Shown here in pieces: positions 11,280 to 22,079 of a DNA stretch of 60,000 bases; position 1 is the stretch's first letter, and the number at the start of each line of letters is the position of its first letter. The stretch spans positions 22,911,996 to 22,971,995 of the forward strand of contig NC_087066.1 in NCBI RefSeq assembly GCF_963678635.1, read 5' to 3'. Source of the stretch: Symsagittifera roscoffensis (lineage: Eukaryota; Xenacoelomorpha; Acoela; Convolutidae). Both the position numbers and the translations under genes were made by a program. The notes under the pieces are model-generated. The model worked only from the letters and a program-made list of their open reading frames with translations. It had not been told where the DNA came from and did no database searches.

Positions 11280-11864
11280 TCACCGAGCTTTGTGGTGTAG
11301 AAGAGTCTCCAGTAAATATCCGTTTCTAGTTTCAAGTAAATCCGACTCTAGATTGTTGATGTGCTTCTGGAGAACTTTGTTCAACCATTCCACGCCTTTA
11401 ATACGATCAAATTGGATGCCATCGGAGGAACATCCGACCGATAGGGGTTCCTCCATCATATGAGCAACATCAAGCAACCTCAGCGGCAGATTACAGCTCC
11501 TCTAGATCTCGCGTATTACTCCATTGATGTGACGCATCCTCTCGTTCATGCTCACTCGATTATCGTCCTCCATCATGTGGTATGGCACCGTGAAAGTCGT
11601 CAGTATCGTAGGATCCGAGTAGATCCTCGCCTCTTGCAAAATGCAGCTCACATTCTCCGGCAAAATTGTCATTTTCCTCGACTCAGATTTAGAAACATCA
11701 ACTCCGCAAATCATCAAAGTGGCGGTGTGTATTTTTCTTACCTCCAACTCTTCCAGGAAAACCAACATCTGAGACATCGCCGCTCCTGAGAAACTCAAGA
11801 CACCCACTTGCCAGTGTGCTCGTAATATTGTGAGAAACCTGACCAGGTTGTCTCCTATTATCAA
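11280..11864 (-). pseudogene. SGNH/GDSL-esterase-like module, broken, copy 1
   Basis: SGNH hydrolases are esterases or lipases with four conserved blocks. All four can be traced here on the minus strand: block I IIGDNLVRFL, block II VLSFSGAAMS, block III LMICGVDVSK, and block V SSDGIQFDRIKGVEWLN, about 190 codons apart overall. The order and spacing fit the family. The nucleophile Ser of GDS is Asn, the block III Asn is not in place, and the catalytic His is Gln; only the block V Asp is kept. An in-frame TAG at 11502-11504 splits the module after MRHINGVIREI. SGNH domains are established in ORF1 of CR1/L2-type retrotransposons, but no reverse transcriptase was found here. Inference: inactive remnant of a mobile-element protein. 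Confidence 0.65.
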
Positions 11865-12028
11865 GTGAACCGGGTCCTCAGGTTTTCTTGGATTCGTCAG
11901 CTAATCTACCAAGGCCGCTTCATTCAAGGCCGCTCTCTTTTCGCACATTCTGCTCGTCCAGTCCTCCTTGTGGTGTCCGTAGTACTTTGCATTGACGCTT
12001 TTCTTGTGCTTTGACATAATTGCACCCC

Positions 12029-12442
12029 TCACCGGTTGATTTTTCCGGGTGCACCGCCCCCTTCCGATGCGGGGCTTTCGGGGAATCTCAAATGCAGTTC
12101 TTTGAGACGAGAAGTTCCGGCGCTAATCTGGCTGCCTCCAGTAAAACTGGGCAGCAGGCCAGGTAGTGCCACTTCTACTGCCAGTGGCTTGATTCGACTC
12201 AACTCTGGATCTCTTAAGGTCGGCGTGGGTTCCGGAGGGGTCCACGTCTCTGGAATCTCGCTCATCTGCTCCTGAGTTTCCGGATCGAAATTAAAGCGAC
12301 CAATCGCCCTATGTGTCTGCTCCGCCTCCATATTCGATTCCGGCCTTGATCTAGCCATCAGAGGTTCACTCGGAGTCCTCACCTTTCGCTCCTTGCTATT
12401 TTCACCCTCTTGTTTCCACCTCTGCATTTGATCGAGTTCCAA
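12029..12442 (-). pseudogene. Pro/Glu-rich linker upstream of SGNH module, copy 1
   Basis: A 137-codon minus-strand frame. It starts in the end of a coiled coil (LDQMQRWKQEGENSKERKV), then becomes rich in Pro, Glu, Thr and Ser (IPETWTPPEPTPTLRDPELS). A glycine-rich segment ends at a stop at 12029. In reading direction it lies just before the SGNH module, with another frame change between. It looks like a disordered linker. The plus strand is also open for 79 codons here, but with nothing recognisable. Confidence 0.5.
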
Positions 12443-12888
12443 CTTTAGCTGGTCGCGGGTTGCCGTTGTCTCTTGTATCTTTCAGGTCTGCTCTAGCTCG
12501 TCTCTTAACAGGTCCCTTTCTAGGGTAGCTTGGTCCCTATCCCGAGTGGCTTCTCGATTAGGAGCAGCCATCAGCATACGCAGTCCGCTGCCTTCAGCTA
12601 TTAGGAAAAGGACCGCATACACGAATTGAAGGGCAGGCGGCATGCTCGCGTACCCTGGCGTTGCCTCAACACCACCTTCGTCTTCGATCCCGGTCTGGCC
12701 GCCATCAACTATTGTATCTCATTCATCGCGGTGAGCAACGTTTGATTTTCTGTGGCACAGGTTCCCCGTTCCACAAGAGCTCTAGAAAACCCGCTGATGC
12801 AGGTGATCATTCATTCCCGCAAACTGTAGCAATTACGGCTCGCATGGACTCTCCGACTTCACAGCTACCACCGATGTGAACATCTGGT

Positions 12889-13422
12889 TCAGTTTGGCCA
12901 CCGGCAACATTGATATGAAAGTTTCCGGTCATAACAATTTCTCCATTTTTCTCGCGAAGTCTGGACCCGCGACGACCACCACTCGTGCGGTTCCTGGATC
13001 GGAGCGATAATAATGGCCAGCTGGGACGCTCCATACTCCTCCCCGTATCTCGCTTCTTTTGCCAATTTTGAGCCGCCCGCGTCGGCAGTGTCAGGGAGCC
13101 CCAGAGCCTTGGGGTTTGAAAGCTTCTCTACCACTCGTAATTGCGCTGGTGTCTCCACCGTACTTCTGGACAGGCCCGCGCGTTGTTTTGGTTGTTCCGC
13201 AATCATGCCCAGACTCCCCAGCTCGTTCAGTGGTTTATAGTTGATCGTGCCAAGGATCGACCTCCTCGGAACACCTGTCAGCTCCGATGTCTCCAAGGTT
13301 CTTTCTCGAGAAAATTGCGCTTCTTGCGCCATCAGCCAGTCTACGCAATAATGGCTGCTTGGGTCCGCATGAGGAAATTTCTCGAGCTCAAGAATTTCCA
13401 TTAACTCTCGCCAGCAGACCAA
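12889..13422 (-). pseudogene. Unrecognised coding remnant, copy 2
   Basis: Identical 177-codon frame to 10653-11186, carried in the second 2,236-bp unit. Confidence 0.45.
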
Positions 13423-13515
13423 ATCCTTCGGGGACAGTTATTTAGGTATCTGGTCTTGCTCGTGCCTTCCGGGGCCTCTCTCGTGGATCTCTATCTTCCA
13501 CTACGACTGACGACA

Positions 13516-14100
13516 TCACCGAGCTTTGTGGTGTAGAAGAGTCTCCAGTAAATATCCGTTTCTAGTTTCAAGTAAATCCGACTCTAGATTGTTGATGTGC
13601 TTCTGGAGAACTTTGTTCAACCATTCCACGCCTTTAATACGATCAAATTGGATGCCATCGGAGGAACATCCGACCGATAGGGGTTCCTCCATCATATGAG
13701 CAACATCAAGCAACCTCAGCGGCAGATTACAGCTCCTCTAGATCTCGCGTATTACTCCATTGATGTGACGCATCCTCTCGTTCATGCTCACTCGATTATC
13801 GTCCTCCATCATGTGGTATGGCACCGTGAAAGTCGTCAGTATCGTAGGATCCGAGTAGATCCTCGCCTCTTGCAAAATGCAGCTCACATTCTCCGGCAAA
13901 ATTGTCATTTTCCTCGACTCAGATTTAGAAACATCAACTCCGCAAATCATCAAAGTGGCGGTGTGTATTTTTCTTACCTCCAACTCTTCCAGGAAAACCA
14001 ACATCTGAGACATCGCCGCTCCTGAGAAACTCAAGACACCCACTTGCCAGTGTGCTCGTAATATTGTGAGAAACCTGACCAGGTTGTCTCCTATTATCAA
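13516..14100 (-). pseudogene. SGNH/GDSL-like module, copy 2
   Basis: Same encoded sequence as 11280-11864, with the same TAG (13738-13740) and the same altered catalytic positions. The lesion therefore predates the 2,236-bp duplication. Confidence 0.65.
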
Positions 14101-14264
14101 GTGAACCGGGTCCTCAGGTTTTCTTGGATTCGTCAGCTAATCTACCAAGGCCGCTTCATTCAAGGCCGCTCTCTTTTCGCACATTCTGCTCGTCCAGTCC
14201 TCCTTGTGGTGTCCGTAGTACTTTGCATTGACGCTTTTCTTGTGCTTTGACATAATTGCACCCC

Positions 14265-14678
14265 TCACCGGTTGATTTTTCCGGGTGCACCGCCCCCTTC
14301 CGATGCGGGGCTTTCGGGGAATCTCAAATGCAGTTCTTTGAGACGAGAAGTTCCGGCGCTAATCTGGCTGCCTCCAGTAAAACTGGGCAGCAGGCCAGGT
14401 AGTGCCACTTCTACTGCCAGTGGCTTGATTCGACTCAACTCTGGATCTCTTAAGGTCGGCGTGGGTTCCGGAGGGGTCCACGTCTCTGGAATCTCGCTCA
14501 TCTGCTCCTGAGTTTCCGGATCGAAATTAAAGCGACCAATCGCCCTATGTGTCTGCTCCGCCTCCATATTCGATTCCGGCCTTGATCTAGCCATCAGAGG
14601 TTCACTCGGAGTCCTCACCTTTCGCTCCTTGCTATTTTCACCCTCTTGTTTCCACCTCTGCATTTGATCGAGTTCCAA
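14265..14678 (-). pseudogene. Pro/Glu-rich linker, copy 2
   Basis: Same 137-codon frame as 12029-12442. The 8-bp loss just upstream (near 14681) changes how it joins the coiled-coil segment. Confidence 0.5.
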
Positions 14679-14689
14679 CTTGCCGGGTT

Positions 14690-15300
14690 GCCGTTGTCTC
14701 TTGTATCTTTCAGGTCTGCTCTAGCTCGTCTCTTAACAGGTCCCTTTCTAGGGTAGCTTGGTCCCTATCCCGAGTGGCTGGGTCCCGTTCGCTTTGGGTC
14801 TTTTCGAATTGCCTTCTTTATCTGCCGCTGTCCGGATATGCCGCTTCCTTTTGTTGAGACTCAATCATCGACGTAGGTTTGCTGCTCATCGGAACCCCTA
14901 TTCTCGTAGTTGGCCTGGTAGAGACAGGAAAGTCGCCAGCACCATTTTCAGTGTTTTTGCTCAAGCCAAGAATTCTTGCCTTGTCAAATCCTCTCAAGAC
15001 CCCGTCCGTGCTCCATGACAGTCATCTTGTTCGCTCTTGATTTGATATTCAATTGATAATCCATTGGACGTATAGCCCACCATCAGCAGCGCTTCCATTG
15101 CTGACTCCCTCCCTTCTCCTTGCAATTTCAGCTGCAAGATGGCATTCAACATCACCACCATCCTCTCGTCCAACTGGGAATATTCCTAATCCCTCAGACG
15201 CCTGTACAATTTGTCAAGCGTGGGCTTCTTTAGTGCCGCAGGCATCAATTTCCAGAAGCGATCGTGCTTGGTTTGAAAAATGCAGAATGCTCAAGAGAGT
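14690..15300 (-). pseudogene. Helical and coiled-coil part of the element, copy 1
   Basis: Reading 5' to 3' on the minus strand, three protein-like stretches lie in shifting frames: near 15195-15275 RFWKLMPAALKKPTLDKLYR, near 15080-15175 LDERMVVMLNAILQLKLQGE and MEALLMVGY, and near 14700-14775 a charged heptad-like stretch (RDQATLERDLLRDELEQT) leading into the linker. They link the macro-like module upstream to the linker and SGNH module downstream. The pattern suggests helical oligomerisation segments of a Gag- or ORF1-like protein, which is inference. Copies are at about 20430-21040 and 25815-26420. Confidence 0.45.
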
Positions 15301-15301
15301 A

Positions 15302-15408
15302 GCGAACCAGAATAGCACTCAAGAACTTCCGAAACAGAATACCACTCAAGAATTAGCAAGAAGGGTACCATTCAAGAATTTCCGAACCAGATTACCACTC
15401 AATAATGT
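15302..15408. repeat. 27-bp minisatellite, four units
   Basis: Four adjacent units of 26-27 bp follow the pattern CCGAACCAGAATACCACTCA plus AGAATT, with several substitutions per unit. They interrupt the minus-strand coding block. The same array occurs in the duplicated copies near 21044 and 26426. Confidence 0.7.
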
Positions 15409-15449
15409 CCGCTTCAATACCTCGGGACATTCCAGCGTGAACCACTAGA

Positions 15450-15786
15450 TCTCCTCTGATTATCTTGCCTGTTAACTTTGATCGTTTTAGTTTGATTCCT
15501 TTCGATGATTAATCAAATTCATTCTGAAAACAAAACTGCGTTTTAGACTTATCCATTTCCTACCACTGGCTTAATCCCATTCACAAACTTCCGAAAATTA
15601 TACGAACAGATTTGATAAAAAGATCTTTTCGTCAATCAGTCTGTTAGTCGCTCAAATGAGCGAAGCATCATTTTTGAGTTCACCATTGCAAACATTTAAT
15701 CAAATAAGAATTAATGCAGTCCCTGTTATATTTTAGCGCAGTGTTCCAACCCCCCTCAACTCAAGACCCTTGTGCCAACTCAAGAC
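15450..15786. other. AT-rich gap inside the element
   Basis: A sharply more AT-rich interval with stops in all frames separates the macro-like module from the helical segments. It could be an intron of the ancestral gene or inserted DNA. No clear splice borders were identified. It is repeated at 21192-21528 and 26574-26910. Confidence 0.4.
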
Positions 15787-16270
15787 TCAAGCAATGCTCA
15801 GGTAATTTTTCCTGTGCAGGTGTACTGTTATCTCTGTTTCTGTGAAGGGTACGTGCAAGATAGCATACAGCTCCCGGGGATTCAATTTGCTTCTTTTCGG
15901 ATCGTAAATTGATATCGAGACATCTTTTGTTTCTCTTTCGACCAAAAAATCTCTTAGTCGCGTTAAGGCCATACCTTATGTTCAGGATCTACCGCATACT
16001 TCTCACTCGTGTTTTTCACCATAAAGCACAAGTATTTAGCTGGCACCTGCGATACAGATGGTGGGATTGCCGCTAGGGCTTCCAATCTCGGTCTCTGTCT
16101 GAACAGGAACTCCACATTTTGATGTTCTCTTATGAAACTCGCCTCTAGCCTGGTTTTGAAGCTAATGTCCGCTGTTATGCATATCGCATTGGTCCTGTCT
16201 GACAAGATGAAGTCGCTGTCTTTAACAAAATATTCTCCGAGTATTCGTTCGGTTTTTCAAACTTGGTTTG
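15787..16270 (-). pseudogene. Macro-domain-like module, broken, copy 1
   Basis: Macro domains bind ADP-ribose or related ligands. The minus-strand reading shows their layout: an early strand and helix (NAICITADISFKTRLEASFI), a central strand (KYLCFMVKNTSEKY), a helix (ALTRLRDFLVERE), the strand-loop (VSISIYDPKRSKLNPRELY) and a last strand before LHRKNYLSI. The loop that is usually glycine-rich is replaced by DPKRSK, so canonical ligand binding is doubtful. Two frames are involved (16205-15963 and 15972-15787), with an indel at about 15965-15975. The frame opens upstream of 16205 to about 16270, where the duplication junction cuts it. The family call rests on pattern and is inference. Confidence 0.55.
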
Positions 16271-16728
16271 GATTTTTTTCTCCTAGGGGTGGCGTTGCTG
16301 TGTCCGCCTATTCCTCTCAACTCAGGTCCTGTAACAGCTCATGTGTGGTGCCTCGACTGTATGTGTCGGCTGCCACCTGTCCAGTTGGTTTTTTTTTCGT
16401 ATCCATATCCTAGCCGGGTTCACCGAGAGCTTCCTCCATCTTTCCCTTTCCGTCACATCCGAGCGTTCTAGCTTCAAGGCAACCTCAAATCTTTTCTCGA
16501 CTGGAAGACTTCTTTTGTCTGAGAAGTGTCAATTGACAGAAGTAATTGGGTTGGGTCTTTTGTAAACCATGAGGGTACGTGAAGAGCGCCCGCTTCATCA
16601 GGCCTATGTCCCTAGCTTTGTAACTCCACCTCTTCCAAGCCATAGGGCACCAGATGCTTCCTTGTGCTGCATCTTGATTCTGACTTCAGGTCCAAGTGTC
16701 CTACCTCCACTATGATTCGGCCCTCGCT

Positions 16729-17016
16729 CTATACTGGGTGCTTGTTTTCAAACTCGGCCTTCTCAAGCACGCTGTTCACGTTAAGTACGTCACACTTCGG
16801 TGGCTTTGACCCTCTCATCTTTCGTCCAGGATAATATCTTGATCTCAGTAGAATGAAAGTGTTCGCCGCGGAGTACCCGATAATCAGGGGGTTCCAGCAC
16901 TGTGTAAACACAGTTTGTTGTCTCTCTACGAATTTTCTTGCCTGCACTAACGGCACTAGCAGCGTATTATTCATTCCAAGGTCATGAGCCTCAGAGCGGC
17001 AGCATATATCGCACAA
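16729..17016 (-). pseudogene. Element remnant with Cys-rich start, copy 2
   Basis: Duplicate of 8759-9046 with one residue changed (Phe to Tyr in the LLRSR-YPG stretch). Confidence 0.4.
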
Positions 17017-17143
17017 GAATTACCTTTAGCTTCTTCCATATCAAGTCAAAGGCCTCCCTCCAAGGCGGTATCCTCGAGATCTCTCCAGCTTGTTGCTCCA
17101 AAGGATTCAAATTCCAGAACTTTGGGTAAGCCTCAACTGAACC

Positions 17144-17386
17144 CTATCGTTTTCTATCCATCCTGCACTGCAGCTGGCCCCTGAATTTCAGTACTATCAA
17201 CTCAGGATCCTTGAACTTTCCAAACAACGCCGTCTCGCTCATTTGGCTCTCAAGTGTCCTTGTTTGCACCAGTTGTGTGCCGTCCAATCCAGAACGCGGA
17301 GCAAGCTCACATGTATAACTGAATGTCGATACGCCGTATTCAAGGGGTTTGGAAAGGCATTGGTTACTGGAAACGCAGGCCACCAC
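17144..17386 (-). pseudogene. Element remnant, copy 2
   Basis: Duplicate of 9174-9416 with identical encoded sequence. Confidence 0.4.
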
Positions 17387-17950
17387 TTCTCACAGCCCTC
17401 TCACTACCCTAGATGATTAAATAATATTTCTAGGCATAGGTCCGTCAGGAGAGGCATACCTCCGTTCACTTCCATGACTTGTTCTTTGGTCTTCGGCTCC
17501 ATTTCTTCCCCTGTCAACTGTCGATTTTTTGCATCATAAGATACTCCACGAAAAGAGTTTTCAATCTCGCAGCACATTTGTAGGTCTGAAGACGTGGGTG
17601 AGCTCTAGCAACGGCCTTGGGTCCACATACTTCATCAGACGATGATATACCGCCAAATTTCCATGCGTCAGGAGGCTCAGCGTCAAGTATCCATCGATCC
17701 TCAGAGTCTCCCCACCCCTACTGAACATGAAGCCGGTCCCATATTGAACCAGTATCTAGGGAACCAGTGTATTGAACCAGTATTTGAACAGGTCCTAGAT
17801 GAATGTACCGAAGATGTTCTCCCCGCGGAGAACAACCCATCGATATACTTCTTCTCTCAGCATGGACTCGAAAATCCCAATATCTCATGCGCCTTTCTCG
17901 TTCTCAACTCTCCCATGGTGCGATCTTTCCAGAAATCCTTGATGATCGTG

Positions 17951-18377
17951 TCATGCCCAGGAGACGAATGTTTCCACCGTCAATTCCTTCTTTTTTGCTT
18001 GCTCGAGCTGGTTCTGCATAAATTCCCGCACTTGATTTATCAAGGAAGGTGCTGTCTCCTTCGTCTTGTCACCCACACTTTCCAATCTCGGCGTCAGAAG
18101 CAGCCATCTTTTTTTCTCTTGAATGAGGCGATACAGCATCGGTACCCGTTGATTCTTCGCGTACGCTACATTTCGTGGGTAGTGTATGGGCCGCTTCCAG
18201 CTGCTCGGGGAGCTCACAATTGTGAGTTCCAGGACCTGGAACCACAAGCTCGCGGTCAAATAGTTTCGACTTCTCCAGTTCTAATTCTCGATTAGGAGCA
18301 GCCATCAGCATACGCAGTCCGCTGCCTTCAGCTATTAGGAAAAGCACCGCATACACGAATTGAAGGGCAGGCGGCAT
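17951..18377 (-). pseudogene. Element remnant, two frames, copy 2
   Basis: Duplicate of 9981-10407. The helical part has one change (QAEKK to QAKKK). Confidence 0.4.
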
Positions 18378-18622
18378 GCTCGCGTACCCTGGCGTTGCCT
18401 CAACACCACCTTCGTCTTCGATCCCGGTCTGGCCGCCACCAACTATTGTATCTCATTCATCGCGGTGAGCAACGTTTGATTTTCTGTGGCACAGGTTCCC
18501 CGTTCCACAAGAGCTCTAGAAAACCCGCTGATGCAGGTGATCATTCATTCCCGCAAACTGTAGCAATTACGGCTCGCATGGACTCTCCGACTTCACAGCT
18601 ACCACCGATGTGAACATCTGGT

Positions 18623-19156
18623 TCAGTTTGGCCACCGGCAACATTGATATGAAAGTTTCCGGTCATAACAATTTCTCCATTTTTCTCGCGAAGTCTGGAC
18701 CCGCGACGACCACCACTCGTGCGGTTCCTGGATCGGAGCGATAATAATGGCCAGCTGGGACGCTCCATACTCCTCCCCGTATCTCGCTTCTTTTGCCAAT
18801 TTTGAGCCGCCCGCGTCGGCAGTGTCAGGGAGCCCCAGAGCCTTGGGGTTTGAAAGATTCTCTACCACTCGTAATTGCGCTGGTGTCTCCACCGTACTTC
18901 TGGACAGGCCCGCGCGTTGTTTTGGTTGTTCCGCAATCATGCCCAGACTCCCCAGCTCGTTCAGTGGTTTATAGTTGATCGTGCCAAGGATCGACCTCCT
19001 CGGAACACCTGTCAGCTCCGATGTCTCCAAGGTTCTTTCTCGACAAAATTGCGCTTCTTGCGCCATCAGCCAGTCTACGCAATAATGGCTGCTTGGGTCC
19101 GCATGAGGAAATTTCTCGAGCTCAAGAATTTCCATTAACTCTCGCCAGCAGACCAA
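18623..19156 (-). pseudogene. Unrecognised coding remnant, copy 3
   Basis: Duplicate of 10653-11186 with Ser to Cys in QFSRER and Lys to Asn in VVEKLSN. The Cys variant is shared with the truncated copy at 24231-24538, which shows that copy derives from this one. Confidence 0.45.
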
Positions 19157-19249
19157 ATCCTTCGGGGACAGTTATTTAGGTATCTGGTCTTGCTCGTGCC
19201 TTCCGGGGCCTCTCTCGTGGATCTCTATCTTCCACTACGACTGACGACA

Positions 19250-19834
19250 TCACCGAGCTTTGTGGTGTAGAAGAGTCTCCAGTAAATATCCGTTTCTAGT
19301 TTCAAGTAAATCCGACTCTAGATTGTTGATGTGCTTCTGGAGAACTTTGTTCAACCATTCCACGCCTTTAATACGATCAAATTGGATGCCATCGGAGGAA
19401 CATCCGACCGATAGGGGTTCCTCCATCATATGAGCAACATCAAGCAACCTCAGCGGCAGATTACAGCTCCTCTAGATCTCGCGTATTACTCCATTGATGT
19501 GACGCATCCTCTCGTTCATGCTCACTCGATTATCGTCCTCCATCATGTGGTATGGCACCGTGAAAGTCGTCAGTATCGTAGGATCCGAGTAGATCCTCGC
19601 CTCTTGCAAAATGCAGCTCACATTCTCCGGCAAAATTGTCATTTTCCTCGACTCAGATTTAGAAACATCAACTCCGCAAATCATCAAAGTGGCGGTGTGT
19701 ATTTTTCTTACCTCCAACTCTTCCAGGAAAACCAACATCTGAGACATCGCCGCTCCTGAGAAACTCAAGACACCCACTTGCCAGTGTGCTCGTAATATTG
19801 TGAGAAACCTGACCAGGTTGTCTCCTATTATCAA
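19250..19834 (-). pseudogene. SGNH/GDSL-like module, copy 3
   Basis: Same encoded sequence and same internal TAG (19472-19474) as the copy at 11280-11864. Confidence 0.65.
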
Positions 19835-19998
19835 GTGAACCGGGTCCTCAGGTTTTCTTGGATTCGTCAGCTAATCTACCAAGGCCGCTTCATTCAAGGC
19901 CGCTCTCTTTTCGCACATTCTGCTCGTCCAGTCCTCCTTGTGGTGTCCGTAGTACTTTGCATTGACGCTTTTCTTGTGCTTTGACATAATTGCACCCC

Positions 19999-20412
19999 TC
20001 ACCGGTTGATTTTTCCGGGTGCACCGCCCCCTTCCGATGCGGGGCTTTCGGGGAATCTCAAATGCAGTTCTTTGAGACGAGAAGTTCCGGCGCTAATCTG
20101 GCTGCCTCCAGTAAAACTGGGCAGCAGGCCAGGTAGTGCCACTTCTACTGCCAGTGGCTTGATTCGACTCAACTCTGGATCTCTTAAGGTCGGCGTGGGT
20201 TCCGGAGGGGTCCACGTCTCTGGAATCTCGCTCATCTGCTCCTGAGTTTCCGGATCGAAATTAAAGCGACCAATCGCCCTATGTGTCTGCTCCGCCTCCA
20301 TATTCGATTCCGGCCTTGATCTAGCCATCAGAGGTTCACTCGGAGTCCTCACCTTTCGCTCCTTGCTATTTTCACCCTCTTGTTTCCACCTCTGCATTTG
20401 ATCGAGTTCCAA
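19999..20412 (-). pseudogene. Pro/Glu-rich linker, copy 3
   Basis: Same 137-codon frame as 12029-12442. Here the coiled-coil sequence just upstream is not affected by the 8-bp loss seen near 14681. Confidence 0.5.
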
Positions 20413-20429
20413 CTTTAGCTGGTCGCGGG

Positions 20430-21040
20430 TTGCCGTTGTCTCTTGTATCTTTCAGGTCTGCTCTAGCTCGTCTCTTAACAGGTCCCTTTCTAGGGTAGCT
20501 TGGTCCCTATCCCGAGTGGCTGGGTCCCGTTCGCTTTGGGTCTTTTCGAATTGCCTTCTTTATCTGCCGCTGTCCGGATATGCCGCTTCCTTTTGTTGAG
20601 ACTCAATCATCGACGTAGGTTTGCTGCTCATCGGAACCCCTATTCTCGTAGTTGGCCTGGTAGAGACAGGAAAGTCGCCAGCACCATTTTCAGTGTTTTT
20701 GCTCAAGCCAAGAATTCTTGCCTTGTCAAATCCTCTCAAGACCCCGTCGGTGCTCCATGACAGTCATCTTGTTCGCTCTTGATGTGATATTCAATTGATA
20801 ATCCATTGGACGTATAGCCCACCATCAGCAGCGCTTCCATTGCTGACTCCCTCCCTTCTCCTTGCAATTTCAGCTGCAAGATGGCATTCAACATCACCAC
20901 CATCCTCTCGTCCAACTGGGAATATTCCTAATCCCTCAGACGCCTGTACAATTTGTCAAGCGTGGGCTTCTTTAGTGCCGCAGGCATCAATTTCCAGAAG
21001 CGATCGTGCTTGGTTTGAAAAATGCAGAATGCTCAAGAGA
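20430..21040 (-). pseudogene. Helical and coiled-coil part of the element, copy 2
   Basis: Duplicate of 14690-15300 with a few substitutions, and with the 8 bases missing from the first copy. The heptad stretch is therefore the less damaged version. Confidence 0.45.
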
Positions 21041-21528
21041 GTAGCGAACCAGAATAGCACTCAAGAACTTCCGAAACAGAATACCACTCAAGAATTAGCA
21101 AGAAGGGTACCATTCAAGAATTTCCGAACCAGATTACCACTCAATAATGTCCGCTTTAATACCTCGGGACATTCCAGCGTGAACCACTAGATCTCCTCTG
21201 ATTATCTTGCCTGTTAAATTTGATCGTTTTAGTTTGATTCCTTTCGATGATTAATCAAATTCATTCTGAAAACAAAACTGCGTTTTAGACTTATCCATTT
21301 CCTACCACTGGCTTAATCCCATTCACAAACTTCCGAAAATTATACGAACAGATTTGATAAAAAGATCTTTTCGTCAATCAGTCTGTTAGTCGCTCAAATG
21401 AGCGAAGCATCATTTTTGAGTTCACCATTGCAAACATTTAATCAAATAAGAATTAATGCAGTCCCTGTTATATTTTAGCGCAGTGTTCCAACCCCCCTCA
21501 ACTCAAGACCCTTGTGCCAACTCAAGAC

Positions 21529-22012
21529 TCAAGCAATGCTCAGGTAATTTTTCCTGTGCAGGTGTACTGTTATCTCTGTTTCTGTGAAGGGTACGTGCAA
21601 GATAGCATACAGCTCCCGGGGATTCAATTTGCTTCTTTTCGGATCGTAAATTGATATCGAGACATCTTTTGTTTCTCTTTCGACCAAAAAATCTCTTAGT
21701 CGCGTTAAGGCCATACCTTATGTTCAGGATCTACCGCATACTTCTCACTCGTGTTTTTCACCATAAAGCACAAGTATTTAGCTGGCACCTGCGATACAGA
21801 TGGTGGGATTGCCGCTAGGGCTTCCAATCTCGGTCTCTGTCTGAACAGGAACTCCACATTTTGATGTTCTCTTATGAAACTCGCCTCTAGCCTGGTTTTG
21901 AAGCTAATGTCCGCTGTTATGCATATCGCATTGGTCCTGTCTGACAAGATGAAGTCGCTGTCTTTAACAAAATATTCTCCGAGTATTCGTTCGGTTTTTC
22001 AAACTTGGTTTG
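21529..22012 (-). pseudogene. Macro-domain-like module, copy 2
   Basis: Duplicate of 15787-16270 with the same internal frameshift. This copy retains its natural upstream flank, so the coding block can be followed farther 5' into 22080-22650. Confidence 0.55.
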
Positions 22013-22079
22013 GATTTTTTTCTCCAATAGTGGGTTCAACTTACTCTTCTTTTGCATGCAGTCCACTGGTTTCTCTTGT

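Larger units (their letters stand above)
10315..12550. repeat. Tandem duplication of 2,236 bp, unit 1
   Basis: TTCTCGATTAGG at 10315 recurs at 12551, exactly 2,236 bp downstream, where it is fused to CCGAGTGGC, the 3' end of the unit. The remaining sequence is the same base for base as far as I can compare. It contains the SGNH-like module, the Pro/Glu-rich linker and part of a further coding remnant, all on the minus strand. Confidence 0.92.
12551..14778. repeat. Tandem duplication of 2,236 bp, unit 2
   Basis: Copy of 10315-12550. It differs mainly by an 8-bp loss near 14681, in the coiled-coil part, where unit 1 has AACTTTAGCTGG and this copy goes directly to GCCGGGTT. The loss causes another frameshift in the minus-strand coding sequence. 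Confidence 0.92.
8314..16283. repeat. Large tandem duplication, unit 1 (7,970 bp)
   Basis: From the CTAGGGGTGGCG at 8314 onward, the sequence recurs at 16284-22025 with only scattered single-base changes. Unit 1 is longer than unit 2 because it contains an extra internal 2,236-bp duplication (10315-12550 copied at 12551-14778). Without that and an 8-bp deletion, both units are about 5.74 kb. At the junction the 3' end of unit 1 (TTTTTTTCTCC) is fused directly to the CTAGGGG start, with a TCC shared at the breakpoint. It carries the macro-to-SGNH part of the minus-strand element and what follows. Confidence 0.9.
16284..22025. repeat. Large tandem duplication, unit 2 (5,742 bp)
   Basis: Near-identical copy of 8314-16283 but with only one copy of the 2,236-bp segment. 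After TTTTTTTCTCC it continues into sequence (AATAGTGGG...) absent from unit 1, so 22026 onward is the original flank of the element. The high identity implies a recent event, or an assembly artefact. Confidence 0.9.

Noticed and set aside
15302-15408. CRISPR-like short repeats
   Set aside because: The 27-bp units are directly adjacent without spacers, diverged from each other, and in an animal genome.
15053-15448. 131-codon plus-strand frame (duplicates at 20795 and 26177)
   Set aside because: Part of it is the translated 27-bp minisatellite and the rest is antisense to the helical segments of the element.
3449-16270. Reverse transcriptase, integrase or transposase in the element
   Set aside because: I looked for YxDD, DDE/DDD-type spacing with HHCC fingers and similar motifs in the minus-strand pieces and saw none, so the element class is left open.
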